From NCBI GenBank assembly GCA_003249225.1, contig QKJQ01000015.1, positions 1-64,000 on the forward strand: a DNA stretch of 64,000 bases. Direction: 5' to 3'. Shown here one piece after another: positions 1 through 8,405 of the stretch (the first letter of the stretch is position 1; each line of letters begins with the position of its first letter). The notes under the pieces are model-generated. The model saw only the letters and a list, made by a program, of their open reading frames with translations, searched no databases and was not told the origin of the DNA. The position numbers were made by a program, and so were the translations under genes. This DNA comes from Clostridia bacterium. GTDB lineage: Bacteria; Bacillota; Clostridia; Lachnospirales; Lachnospiraceae.

Positions 1-16
1 CTTATAAAAACTTAAT

Positions 17-25
17 TGTGGATAA
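17..25 (-). promoter_or_regulatory. Perfect DnaA-box match
   Basis: On the minus strand these nine bases read TTATCCACA, the consensus DnaA box. The surrounding 1-120 stretch is AT-rich and holds no gene, but I see no second perfect box. A single box can occur by chance or act as a DnaA-titration or regulatory site, so this does not establish an origin. Nothing else recognisable lies in 26-187. Confidence 0.35.
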
Positions 26-187
26 CACAGGGATTTTCTACCCTTTTTTCAGAAAAAAATCACCAGTTATTAACAAAGAGAGTTGTAAAAGTAATTGGGT
101 GGGTAGAATGTTTTTTTCTACATCACCATGAATAATTCAGGTTATTTTTTCAATCTGATAGTGTATGCATATTTTTTTAAAAAACAG

Positions 188-216
188 TTGACAAATTTTA
201 TGGTTCGTTTTATATT
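188..216 (+). promoter_or_regulatory. Sigma-A type promoter of siderophore importer operon
   Basis: TTGACA at 188-193 and TATATT at 211-216 are separated by 17 bases, a near-consensus vegetative promoter. Transcription would begin near 223, inside the palindrome at 223-238, and reach the first gene at 266. Confidence 0.75.
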
Positions 217-222
217 ACAAAA

Positions 223-238
223 GTTAGTTGTTGCTAAC
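223..238. promoter_or_regulatory. DtxR/IdeR-like palindrome (candidate iron box)
   Basis: GTTAG, six bases, CTAAC form a perfect dyad at the predicted transcription start. The core TTAG-N6-CTAA has the half-site spacing of DtxR-family metalloregulator boxes (TTAGGTTAGCCTAA type). A wider pair, TATGGTT at 200-206 and AACCATA at 236-242, overlaps it. Placement over the start site would suit repression of iron uptake when iron is plentiful. The regulator is inferred; none is encoded here. Confidence 0.5.
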
Positions 239-265
239 CATACTTTCAACAAAAGGAGATCTTCT

Positions 266-1387
266 ATGAAATCAAAAATCATTACATCTTTATTTGTCGT
301 TTTACTCACTGTGCTTATGACTGGTTGTTCTTCGAATATAGACAGCAATAACAGTACCAATGCACAAATACAAAATTCAACTGGCAGTGAAGTGGCGAAT
401 ACCGTTACATCTGATAACGAAGCATCACCAGTCACTGTTGCTCCAAACGATGACAGCATGACTTCTGCTGCAGATTATCCAATCGTAATTGAACACGCTT
501 TTGGTGAAACAATTCTTGAAAACAAGCCAGAGCGAATCGTAACTATATCATGGGGCAATCAGGATCTTCCTCTGGCTCTTGGTGTTGTTCCGGTCGGAAT
601 ATCCATGGCCAACTATGGGGTTCTTGATGGCAGTGGACTATTGCCATGGACAGCGGCTGCCTTTTCAGAATTAGGCGTATCCTCACCAAACCTTTTTAAT
701 GATATTGATGGTTTGGATTTTGAAGCAATTGCAGATGCACAGCCAGATGTTATTCTGGCCGCCTACTCAGGAATCACCTTGGAGGATTATGAACTCTTAA
801 GCCAGATAGCACCTGTTGTTGCCTATCCGGCTGCTGCATGGCAGACCCTTTGGAGAGATCAGATCCTTCTTGATTCTGCCGGTATGGGGATGGCCGAGGA
901 AGGCCAACAGCTTGTAAGTGAACTTGAACTTCTCATAGAAGAGAAAACCTCTGAATATACTCAGTTAGAAGGCAGAACGGCAGCTTTTTGTTATTTCAGT
1001 CCAACGGATCTCAGCAGCTTTTATGTCTACCTGCCCTCAGACCCACGTGCAGCTTATCTTACAGATCTTGGGCTTCGTTTCCCGGAAAGTGTATCGGCAC
1101 TGGCAGATACATCAACCAGCTTTGCAGTACAGATCAGTGCCGAAAAAGCTGATTTACTAAATGATATTGATATTCTTGTCGTTTATGGTGACGAATCATT
1201 GCTGGAAGCAATGCAAAAGGATGCTTTGCTTGGAACAATTCCAGCCATTGCAAATGGAGCGGTTGCCTTAATTACTGACGGAACTCCACTTGCTGCTTCT
1301 GCGACCCCAAGTGCACTTTCCATACCTGCATCCATTGATGAGTACCTCCGTATTCTAGGCGCTGCGGCGGATCATATAAATGAATAG
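266..1387 (+). CDS. Iron-siderophore ABC transporter, substrate-binding lipoprotein
   Basis: This 373-residue secreted lipoprotein should capture a ferric siderophore or similar iron chelate outside the cell and hand it to the two permeases encoded next. The N-terminus (MKSKIITSLF...) is a signal peptide with a lipobox TGC at Cys21, followed by a Ser/Asn/Thr-rich linker to about residue 60. The rest has the FecB/FhuD (Peplas_BP_2) pattern, including ENKPERIV and DGLDFEAIADAQPDVI. ATG 266 was chosen because AAAGGAG precedes it; a longer frame from 128 would bury the signal peptide. The stop overlaps the next start by eight bases, so the genes are translationally coupled. The exact ligand cannot be read from sequence. 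Confidence 0.88.
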   Translation: MKSKIITSLFVVLLTVLMTGCSSNIDSNNSTNAQIQNSTGSEVANTVTSDNEASPVTVAPNDDSMTSAADYPIVIEHAFGETILENKPERIVTISWGNQDLPLALGVVPVGISMANYGVLDGSGLLPWTAAAFSELGVSSPNLFNDIDGLDFEAIADAQPDVILAAYSGITLEDYELLSQIAPVVAYPAAAWQTLWRDQILLDSAGMGMAEEGQQLVSELELLIEEKTSEYTQLEGRTAAFCYFSPTDLSSFYVYLPSDPRAAYLTDLGLRFPESVSALADTSTSFAVQISAEKADLLNDIDILVVYGDESLLEAMQKDALLGTIPAIANGAVALITDGTPLAASATPSALSIPASIDEYLRILGAAADHINE

Positions 1388-2378
1388 GCGAAAAGCGCTT
1401 GCGCTCTTTTCAGGAAGTCTTCTATTGCTTTTTATAATAATTCTTCTGTCCCTCTTTTATGGTGCAAAATCAGTTTCCGTAAATAATGTTCTGGGCGCTT
1501 TCGCAAATGCCAATGATTTATCCTTTGAAGCATTGGTCGTTAAGGAGCGCATCCCCCGGACTATCTTTGGCATTCTGGCCGGAGCAGCCTTAGGCGTCTC
1601 CGGCACAATGATGCAGGCAATTACACGTAACCCCATAGCAGATCCAGGTATCTTAGGCGTTAATACAGGCGCTGCTCTCTTTGTTGTGAGTGGTATCACG
1701 TTTTTCAATATAAATACAGCAAATGAGTATATCTGGTTCGCGATAGCCGGAGCAGCTCTCACTACTATCTTTGTATACAGCATCGGCTCAATGGGCGTCG
1801 GTGGTGCAACACCAATTAAGCTGGCACTGGCAGGCGCTGCCGTAAGTGCTGCTTTGTCATCGCTGGTTAGCGCTGTCATACTTCCAAGGACAGAGGTTAT
1901 GAATTCTTTTCGTTTCTGGCAGGTGGGAAGCATCGGTGCCGCGACCTGGGATAACTTGTCGCAGACAGCTCCTTTGTTGCTTTTCGGTCTGGCACTAAGT
2001 ATACTATTGTCTCCTTCCCTGAATGTTATGGCTCTTGGTGATGAAATGGCTTCCGGCCTGGGGGTCAGGACAGGCTTTATTCGAATGTGCGGAGCTGCTG
2101 CAAGTGTACTTCTATGTGGGGTTACTACTGCGGTTGCCGGTCCGATTGGCTTTGTAGGACTTATGGTTCCTCACATTATTCGACTTCTGTTCACATCAGA
2201 CCTCAGAATTTTAATACCTCTTTCCGCTATGGGAGGAGCCATTCTTCTTACTCTGGCTGATGTTGCCGGCAGGCTGCTAGGAAGTCCAGGCGAGCTGGAG
2301 GCCGGAGTCATTACTGCTTTTTTAGGAGCTCCTATACTGATTTTTGTTGCAAGAAAAACCAAGGGACGGGGTGTATAA
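1380..2378 (+). CDS. FecCD-family siderophore ABC transporter permease (first)
   Basis: A 332-residue polytopic membrane protein of the FecCD (BtuC-like) family. It forms one half of the translocation channel for the siderophore importer. About nine to ten hydrophobic spans are visible. The family signatures RIPRT near residue 58, GTMMQAITRNPIADPGILGV around 80-99 and AGPIGFVGLMVPHI around 253-266 are intact; the last contacts the ATPase. The start overlaps the binding-protein stop. Together with the neighbour starting at 2383 it would make a heterodimeric channel. Confidence 0.92.
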   Translation: MNRRKALALFSGSLLLLFIIILLSLFYGAKSVSVNNVLGAFANANDLSFEALVVKERIPRTIFGILAGAALGVSGTMMQAITRNPIADPGILGVNTGAALFVVSGITFFNINTANEYIWFAIAGAALTTIFVYSIGSMGVGGATPIKLALAGAAVSAALSSLVSAVILPRTEVMNSFRFWQVGSIGAATWDNLSQTAPLLLFGLALSILLSPSLNVMALGDEMASGLGVRTGFIRMCGAAASVLLCGVTTAVAGPIGFVGLMVPHIIRLLFTSDLRILIPLSAMGGAILLTLADVAGRLLGSPGELEAGVITAFLGAPILIFVARKTKGRGV

Positions 2379-2382
2379 TCAA

Positions 2383-3423
2383 ATGAAAAAACATACAATA
2401 ATAAATGCAGAATTTATATCGGGTTTCCTTCTGCGAAAAAAAAGATGGTATCATATTACTATTCTTCTTGGATTGATTGTTCTTTTGCTGTCCTTGTCCA
2501 TGCTGATGCTTGGCAACACCATTTATTCTCCTGTCACAGTTCTTCTGGCTCTGTCAGGTAAAAACATACAGGGCGCAAGTTTTGCAATTGGTGTTCTGCG
2601 ACTGCCTCGAACACTTATAGGAATTCTTGCCGGCTTTGCTTTTGGTATAGCCGGGAATACATTTCAGACAATGCTGCGAAATCCTTTGGCCAGTCCAGAT
2701 GTCATCGGGGTCACTTCCGGAACAAGTCTTGCTGCTGTTTTTTGTATGCTGTCTCTTGGAATGTCCAATGGTATTGTGTCCATTCTCTCCGTACTTGCCG
2801 GTGTATTTGTTGCTCTTTTTATTTATCTGCTTTCACGAGGTGGATCTTTTTCCGGCGGACGGCTTATATTGATTGGTATCGGCGTACAATCGATGATTAG
2901 TGCTGCCATATCTTATTTTTTACTTCAAGCTTCGCAGTATGATGTTCCCGGAGCCATGCGTTGGCTGAGTGGAAGTCTGAACGGTGTAATTCTGGAAGAT
3001 GTCCTGCCTCTTGGTGTTGTCGTCGTTCTTGGGAGCACTGGAATTTTGCTTCTTAGCCGAGGCCTTCAAATTCTTGAACTAGGCGAGATAACTGCAATCA
3101 CACTTGGTGTTCCCGTCCATATTATTCGAATAACCTTGATTGTACTTTCTGTATTACTGCTTGCTTTTTCGACCACTGTCACAGGTCCCATCGCCTTCGT
3201 CGCATTTTTATCCGGACCAATTTCGAACCGGTTGGTTGGAAAGGGAATTTCTGCCACTCTACCTTCCGGACTGATGGGATCAATCCTTGTCCTCTCATCC
3301 GATCTGATCGGTCAGTTTACCTTTGACACAAGGTTCCCTGTTGGTGTAATTACAGGAATTCTTGGTGCCCCCTACTTGCTCTACCTATTAATTAAAATGA
3401 ACAAAAAGGGAGGTGTCGCATAA
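2383..3423 (+). CDS. FecCD-family siderophore ABC transporter permease (second)
   Basis: The second FecCD permease, 346 residues, pairs with the preceding one. It carries RLPRTLIGILAG, GNTFQTMLRNPLASPDVIGV and TGPIAFVAFLSGPISNRLVG, the usual landmarks, and about ten membrane spans. An in-frame TTG at 2344 would extend it, but ATG 2383, four bases after the upstream stop and behind AAGGGACGGGG, gives a normal N-terminus (MKKHTIINAE). Its stop codon overlaps the ATG of the ATPase gene. Confidence 0.9.
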   Translation: MKKHTIINAEFISGFLLRKKRWYHITILLGLIVLLLSLSMLMLGNTIYSPVTVLLALSGKNIQGASFAIGVLRLPRTLIGILAGFAFGIAGNTFQTMLRNPLASPDVIGVTSGTSLAAVFCMLSLGMSNGIVSILSVLAGVFVALFIYLLSRGGSFSGGRLILIGIGVQSMISAAISYFLLQASQYDVPGAMRWLSGSLNGVILEDVLPLGVVVVLGSTGILLLSRGLQILELGEITAITLGVPVHIIRITLIVLSVLLLAFSTTVTGPIAFVAFLSGPISNRLVGKGISATLPSGLMGSILVLSSDLIGQFTFDTRFPVGVITGILGAPYLLYLLIKMNKKGGVA

Positions 3424-4223
3424 TGAACAGCCATCATTTGACAGCATCAAAAATTGCTTCAGGATATGATAGAAAAGTTATTATTCGAGATATCGACCTT
3501 GAGATTCCATGTAATAAAATAAGTGTTATAATCGGTGCGAATGCGTGTGGTAAGTCAACACTGCTAAAAACAATGTCAAGGCTTATTAAGCCCAAAAGCG
3601 GTACCATTTCCCTTGACGGAAAATCCATACATGAACTTAATCCGAAATTACTTGCGCAGCAGCTTGGCCTCCTGCCGCAATCTCCGATTATCCCAGAAGG
3701 CATAACGGTTGGAGATTTGGTCTCAAGAGGCCGATTTCCCTATCAGGGAATGCTGCGCGGTAAAAACATGGATGATTATAAAGCCGTAGAGGACGCTTTG
3801 ACGATGACCGGAATTCTTGATTTAGCAGATAAAAATGTGGACGAGTTATCCGGCGGTCAAAGGCAGCGGGTCTGGATCGCTATGGCCCTGGCTCAAAAGA
3901 CCGATATACTTCTTCTTGACGAACCAACAACTTTTCTAGACATCACACATCAGGTCGAAATATTAGATCTGCTTACGGATTTAAATCACAAATACGGCAC
4001 TACGATAGTAATGGTTCTCCATGATATTAATCTGTCTGCCCGCTATGCCGATTATATATTTGCAATAGAAAACGGAACCCTTTTGTCAAAAGGAAAGCCA
4101 AAAGACATCATCACAAGAGAATTGATTAAGAAAGTATTTCATATGGACTGTACCATTATTGATGACCCTGTATCGGGTTCACCGCTTATTGTACCAATAG
4201 GCAGGCATCACAATGTAAAATAG
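3423..4223 (+). CDS. Siderophore ABC transporter ATP-binding protein (FepC/FhuC type)
   Basis: This 266-residue cytoplasmic ATPase powers the siderophore importer. Walker A is GANACGKST near residue 38, a variant with Ala at the middle glycine. The signature is LSGGQRQR, Walker B is ILLLDEPTTFLD, and the switch His lies in VLHDINLS. Length and motif spacing match FepC/FhuC proteins. The start overlaps the permease stop (TAATGA), making it the fourth gene of a tight operon that ends at the terminator at 4232-4260. Confidence 0.93.
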   Translation: MNSHHLTASKIASGYDRKVIIRDIDLEIPCNKISVIIGANACGKSTLLKTMSRLIKPKSGTISLDGKSIHELNPKLLAQQLGLLPQSPIIPEGITVGDLVSRGRFPYQGMLRGKNMDDYKAVEDALTMTGILDLADKNVDELSGGQRQRVWIAMALAQKTDILLLDEPTTFLDITHQVEILDLLTDLNHKYGTTIVMVLHDINLSARYADYIFAIENGTLLSKGKPKDIITRELIKKVFHMDCTIIDDPVSGSPLIVPIGRHHNVK

Positions 4224-4231
4224 TAAAAAAA

Positions 4232-4260
4232 AGCAGAGACCTCAAAAGGAAGTCTCTGCT
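4232..4260. terminator. Bidirectional intrinsic terminator
   Basis: AGCAGAGAC and GTCTCTGCT pair as a 9-bp stem around an 11-base loop. On the minus strand the stem is followed by a run of T, so it terminates the sugar-transport operon best. It also lies 8 bases past the ATPase stop on the plus strand. Confidence 0.85.
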
Positions 4261-4292
4261 TTATATAGTTATACAATAATCTTATAGTATTA

Positions 4293-5183
4293 TCAACCTT
4301 TCACGCTGCCAAGTACCAGACCGGTCGTAAAGTATTTTTGCAGGAACGGATACACAACCATGACTGGAATAGCCCCAAGGAACAACTGCGCGGCACGTCC
4401 AGTTCTTGCGTTCATCATGGATAAGAGCTTTGTATAATCCGTACCGGATTTTTGCATCAGCTGTTCAAAACTTTGCAGTAAAGACTGCAGATAGGTCTGC
4501 AGAGGATATTTTGTCGGTTCGTTGATGTAGATCATACCGCTGAACCAGTCATTCCAATGACCCACGATGCAGAATAAACCAACGGTTGCCAGTGCCGGCT
4601 TAAGCAATGGAAGAAGTACCTTGAGCAGGGCACGGAACGGGCTTGCTCCGTCAATTTTCGCAGCTTCTTCAATTTCTCCCGGCAGTCCTCTTATGAAGTT
4701 CATTAATATGACCATGTTATAGACCGGAAGTGCTCCGGGCAGAATCAGTGCCCAGATGTGATTAATCAGACCACATTTTGTGACTACCAGATAAGTTGGA
4801 ATCATACCTCCATTAATCAACATGGTAATAACAAAAAAAGTCATATAAATATTTCTTCCCTTTAACTCGCTTGACGGCTTGGATAATGGATATGCTGTCA
4901 GAACCATCAACACAAGATTCAGAGAAACTCCAAGCGCTACCCGTTCAAATGATACCAGCAGTGCCCGAAAGAATTTCCCGTTTTCCAGTGCGAACTGGTA
5001 AGATCTCAATGTAAAATCCACAGGCCAGAAACCGACAATTCCAGCAGATACTGCAGAACTGCTGCTAAATGAAATCGCCAGTAGATTTACAAAGGGAAGC
5101 ACACAAATCAACGATGTCACGATTAAAATCATATAATTCATAATCAAAAAAACTTTTCTTGGAACACTATTATATATCTGCAT
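4293..5183 (-). CDS. CUT1 carbohydrate ABC transporter permease (LplC/YtcP type)
   Basis: This 296-residue inner-membrane permease is one half of a sugar or oligosaccharide importer. Six membrane spans are visible, with the cytoplasmic EAA loop EEAAKIDGASPFRALLKVLL in the last third. The C-terminus FTTGLVLGSVKG is typical of the LplC/YtcP branch. ATG 5183 follows AAAAGGGG supplied by the repeat element directly upstream; the 13 extra in-frame residues beyond it are repeat-derived and not counted. It is last in the operon of binding protein, permease, permease, and ends before the terminator at 4232-4260. Confidence 0.93.
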   Translation of the reverse strand: MQIYNSVPRKVFLIMNYMILIVTSLICVLPFVNLLAISFSSSSAVSAGIVGFWPVDFTLRSYQFALENGKFFRALLVSFERVALGVSLNLVLMVLTAYPLSKPSSELKGRNIYMTFFVITMLINGGMIPTYLVVTKCGLINHIWALILPGALPVYNMVILMNFIRGLPGEIEEAAKIDGASPFRALLKVLLPLLKPALATVGLFCIVGHWNDWFSGMIYINEPTKYPLQTYLQSLLQSFEQLMQKSGTDYTKLLSMMNARTGRAAQLFLGAIPVMVVYPFLQKYFTTGLVLGSVKG

Positions 5184-5389
5184 TTTTTCCCCTTTTCTGC
5201 GCATGCACTCTGCGCATATCAAGTTTGGTCGTATGCTTTTTTAAGAACAAACTTGCTTGTCGAAATCGCCTTTTGATTTCGATTTTTCCCCCTTTTCTGC
5301 GCATGCACTCTGCGCATATCAAGTTTGGTCGTATGCTTTTTAAAGAACAAACTTGCTTGTCGAAATCGCCTTTTGATTTCGATTTTTAC
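5184..5389 (-). repeat. Leader element, two tandem 100-bp copies
   Basis: Two copies of a 100-bp unit lie head to tail (for example 5191-5283 matches 5291-5383 with few differences). On the gene strand each has hairpin A (TCGAAATC...GATTTCGA), hairpin B (CAAGTTTG...CAAACTTG) and hairpin C (TGCGCA...TGCGCA). The downstream copy ends in the AAAAGGGG ribosome site of the permease at 5183. In the equivalent place between copies, AAAAGGGGG is followed by ATC rather than ATG. Related elements occur at 20363-20515 and 45504-45625. Confidence 0.85.
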
Positions 5390-5401
5390 CAAAGTTTATT
5401 T

Positions 5402-6304
5402 TTAAAAGATACGATACCCCGCTGCTTTATCTGCGAGCACATACGATAATCCGACCATAACACAGGAAATAGCAGATTTGAACATACCGACTGCTGTTCC
5501 TACCGAATATTGTGCCTGTTTAATACCAAGTCGATAAACGTAAGTGTCAATGATATCTCCGGATTCATATACAGAGGGAGAATAGAGGTTATAAATCTGA
5601 TCAAATCCGGCGTTCATGACATTTCCAAGCGCCAGCACACCCATCAGAATAATTGTTGGCATTAGCAAGGGCAGTGTTATATAGATTGTCTGTTTCCAGC
5701 GTTTCGCTCCATCGACCATTGCCGCTTCGTAGAGTCCAGGATCAATCCCGGTAAGTGCAGCCAGATACACAACCGTACCAAAGCCAAATCCTTTCCATAT
5801 ATCAGAGATAATCATGGTCCATGGAAATACATCAACACTGCCAAGAAAAGACACCGTCTGGAAGCCCAAAAAATCGAGTGCTGTGTTTACAATTCCATCT
5901 GATCCGAGAATATCAAGGAATACGCCTGCCATAATGACCCATGATAGGAAATTCGGCAGATAGACAAGCGTCTGAAAGGTCCGTTTTGTCTTCTGGTTAC
6001 GTAATTCATTTAAAAGAAGTGCAAAAATAACCGGTACAGCAATACCACCGATTATCTTGAAGATTGCAATATAGAAAGTATTCCAGATTGTTCGGGTGAA
6101 ATACGGCTGACTGAATATGTACTTAAAATTCTCAAGTCCCACCCATTTTGATGAAAATCCTAGACCCGGATTGTATTTTTCAAAAGCTATGATTAGTCCA
6201 TATAACGGTATATAGCTGAAAATAAAGACCAGAATGACGCCTGGCAAAAGCATCAGATGATACTGCCATTGTTTCTTTAATGTTTTTATCGCTAACCCCT
6301 CCAA
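5402..6304 (-). CDS. CUT1 carbohydrate ABC transporter permease (LplB type)
   Basis: This permease of about 300 residues partners the downstream one in sugar import. It has six membrane spans, beginning LMLLPGVILVFIFSYIPLYG, and the EAA loop YEAAMVDGAKRWKQTIYITL. The start is uncertain. TTG at 6304 gives the frame listed, but GGAGGGG lies inside that extension and points to an AUA codon at 6289-6287, where the protein would begin KTLKKQWQYH as in relatives. No ATG or GTG fits. It follows the binding-protein gene after 183 bases that carry a strong hairpin. Confidence 0.88.
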   Translation of the reverse strand: MEGLAIKTLKKQWQYHLMLLPGVILVFIFSYIPLYGLIIAFEKYNPGLGFSSKWVGLENFKYIFSQPYFTRTIWNTFYIAIFKIIGGIAVPVIFALLLNELRNQKTKRTFQTLVYLPNFLSWVIMAGVFLDILGSDGIVNTALDFLGFQTVSFLGSVDVFPWTMIISDIWKGFGFGTVVYLAALTGIDPGLYEAAMVDGAKRWKQTIYITLPLLMPTIILMGVLALGNVMNAGFDQIYNLYSPSVYESGDIIDTYVYRLGIKQAQYSVGTAVGMFKSAISCVMVGLSYVLADKAAGYRIF

Positions 6305-6434
6305 GTCTTTTTGTATTTTTCCTCATACCTGCGCTGCTTTATGCGCTTTAAATTTTATTTCTTGCTCCCGCTTTTATTGTATTCTTTCCTCGTGCCCATT
6401 ATACGCAATGTTTTACTGCTGAGACTTTATAACC

Positions 6435-6473
6435 GCAGCTGCTGTCTGGAGCTAAGTTCCAAACAACAGCTGC
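6435..6473 (-). other. Intercistronic hairpin after the binding-protein gene
   Basis: GCAGCTG (6435-6441) pairs with CAGCTGC (6467-6473), and the helix continues with one mismatch and a small inner stem. No T run follows on the minus strand, so it is not a strong terminator. Its position 15 bases past the binding-protein stop fits an mRNA-stabilising or partial-termination role that keeps binding protein in excess of permease. Confidence 0.55.
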
Positions 6474-6487
6474 CGCATATTCAAAAA

Positions 6488-8167
6488 TTACTTCTGTGAA
6501 CCGTACATCTCTGTCATAGCCTGTGTCGCAGCATCACCACCGGCTGCTTTCCAATTCTCAACTACAGTATCAAAGTAATCGATACCTTCCACGCCCATTA
6601 TGATCTTGGTAAATCCTTCTGTCAGAATATCATCGAGTGTAGAACCATAATTAAGGAGTGTTTCAGGTGTTGCGCCCCAAAGCTTGCTCTTAATGTAAAG
6701 ATTATTATCAAGTACATAGGTCGCAAGACCATAGGAACATTTTTCATTCCCCTGCTGCATGTAATCTCCGGTGCAGGCTGGCGTCTGATTTGCAAGGAAT
6801 TCCACACTGTTATTGTATTTCTGCCACATACCGCTTGTTGTGAAATTCGAGGTATCTCCAGACTTCAGCGCAGAAGAAACTTCATGATACTGCGTATAAT
6901 CGCACGCAGGATTCAGGACACGGAATGCACCGACAACGTGTGCCATATCATTGTCTGTAAAAGCAGAGATTGTTGCTGCATCTTCCACGCCGGTCGATTC
7001 ATCCACCATATAGCCATAGAAATTAAGAAGTTTTATAACAGCTTCCGGATCTTTGCAGTCTTTGCTCACTACAATATAGGAACTGTTTGCAAAGAAAATG
7101 GAATTCATAACAGTTTCTCCGGTCGCACTTGGAATCATATAAGGCTCAAAGATTGCCTCAGCGCCAAGATTGCTTACGGTATCTACACCCGGATTATAGC
7201 CCCACCACTGATAAAATGGCTGAACACCTACGGTTCCGGACACAACAGCTTCATTCATGGCTGCAAAATCAAGAGTTGCAAAATCCGGATTGATTATTCC
7301 CTTCGAATACCAGTCAGCGTATGCAGCGAGAGCGTTCTTCATCTCAAGCTGAACTGAGCCATAAATACAACTTCCATCCTCTGCTTCCAGCCACATATCA
7401 GGATGAGCGCCCCAGGCAATTGCAAGAAGATTCAGATAATCAAGAGTCTGATCTACTGCGATGCCATAGCCCCCGTATGTTGACATAAAGGTGTTCATAA
7501 TGTTCACAAGATCATCCATTGTCTCCGGGTCCTCAAGACCGCAGGCTTCTTTCCAGTCCTTACGAATCCATACATAATCCGGCTGGTCGATGATACCCCA
7601 GTGCATCTGAGGAATTCCATAGAATTTACCATCAATCACACCCGACTGATAACTATCGTAATCAGCATTCATATAACCCTTTAACAGATCGGATGCATAG
7701 GTATCGAACACTTCTGTCATGTCCATGATCATACCGGCATCAACCAATTGCTGGAGCTGAGCCGCATTTACATGAAATACATCCGGTATCTCCTGTGCTG
7801 CTATATCCAGATTGATTTTTGTATCATACTCATCGCTGACCCATTTCGTAGTAACCTCAACATTGAATTTATCCTTATAAGCTCGGATCCATACATTGTT
7901 TGTAATGTCATCGCCCTCCGGATAAACAGCGGATGCATATTCACTCGTTACAGTCGATAATGTTACCGTGCTGTCAAAGGGAGCCCAGATGTCGATTGCA
8001 GCAGAGGTATCACCGGAAGCATCTTCTGCGCCTCCCGTTGTTTGTGACGAGGAATTCTCATTTCCCTTGTCTGTCCCCGTTGCTGCATTGTTTCCTGAAT
8101 TGCCACAGGCAACCAGAGAAAACATAAGACTTAAAACCATAAAACAAACCAATATTCTCTTTTTCAT
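6488..8167 (-). CDS. Extracellular solute-binding lipoprotein, CUT1 sugar importer
   Basis: This 559-residue lipoprotein should bind a sugar or oligosaccharide outside the cell for the two permeases downstream. The signal peptide MKKRILVCFMVLSLMFSLVAC ends in a lipobox, with the lipid-carrying Cys at residue 21, followed by a Gly/Ser/Asn-rich linker. The large size and LplA-like layout fit binding proteins for complex-glycan oligosaccharides. ATG 8167 follows AAGGAGG; the longer frame to 8227 lacks a ribosome site and would bury the signal. No ATPase is encoded nearby, so a shared MsmX-type ATPase probably energises it. The divergent kinase/regulator pair is the likely controller. Confidence 0.9.
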   Translation of the reverse strand: MKKRILVCFMVLSLMFSLVACGNSGNNAATGTDKGNENSSSQTTGGAEDASGDTSAAIDIWAPFDSTVTLSTVTSEYASAVYPEGDDITNNVWIRAYKDKFNVEVTTKWVSDEYDTKINLDIAAQEIPDVFHVNAAQLQQLVDAGMIMDMTEVFDTYASDLLKGYMNADYDSYQSGVIDGKFYGIPQMHWGIIDQPDYVWIRKDWKEACGLEDPETMDDLVNIMNTFMSTYGGYGIAVDQTLDYLNLLAIAWGAHPDMWLEAEDGSCIYGSVQLEMKNALAAYADWYSKGIINPDFATLDFAAMNEAVVSGTVGVQPFYQWWGYNPGVDTVSNLGAEAIFEPYMIPSATGETVMNSIFFANSSYIVVSKDCKDPEAVIKLLNFYGYMVDESTGVEDAATISAFTDNDMAHVVGAFRVLNPACDYTQYHEVSSALKSGDTSNFTTSGMWQKYNNSVEFLANQTPACTGDYMQQGNEKCSYGLATYVLDNNLYIKSKLWGATPETLLNYGSTLDDILTEGFTKIIMGVEGIDYFDTVVENWKAAGGDAATQAMTEMYGSQK

Positions 8168-8343
8168 AAATACCCTCCTTTTTGTTAATGTGCTTTCAGC
8201 ATACAGAAAATAACGAACACAAACCATACAATTTTTTTTACTTTTGTATAATTTATTTACTTAGTTTTCATAAAATGCGAAATTTCATAGCCGAAAAAAT
8301 AAACCTATATTATAATATTGATAACGGAATACGAGGTTCTGGT

Positions 8344-8396
8344 CCTTCATACCGAAGGAGTAAGAACGACTGTACATCCGTAAAGTATGAAAGGAG
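8344..8396 (+). promoter_or_regulatory. Leader hairpin overlapping the ribosome site of the sensor kinase gene
   Basis: CCTTCATAC (8344-8352) can pair with GTATGAAAGG (8385-8394) with one bulged A. The second arm contains most of the AAGGAG ribosome site (8391-8396) of the gene at 8406, so folding would hide it. TATAAT at 8311-8316 is a possible -10 but no convincing -35 precedes it. The rest of 8168-8405 shows nothing else I can name. Confidence 0.35.
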
Positions 8397-8405
8397 AATT
8401 CTGGT

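Noticed and set aside
128..265. N-terminal extension of the siderophore-binding protein frame
   Set aside because: It has no ribosome site, covers the promoter and palindrome, and would bury the lipoprotein signal that starts at 266.
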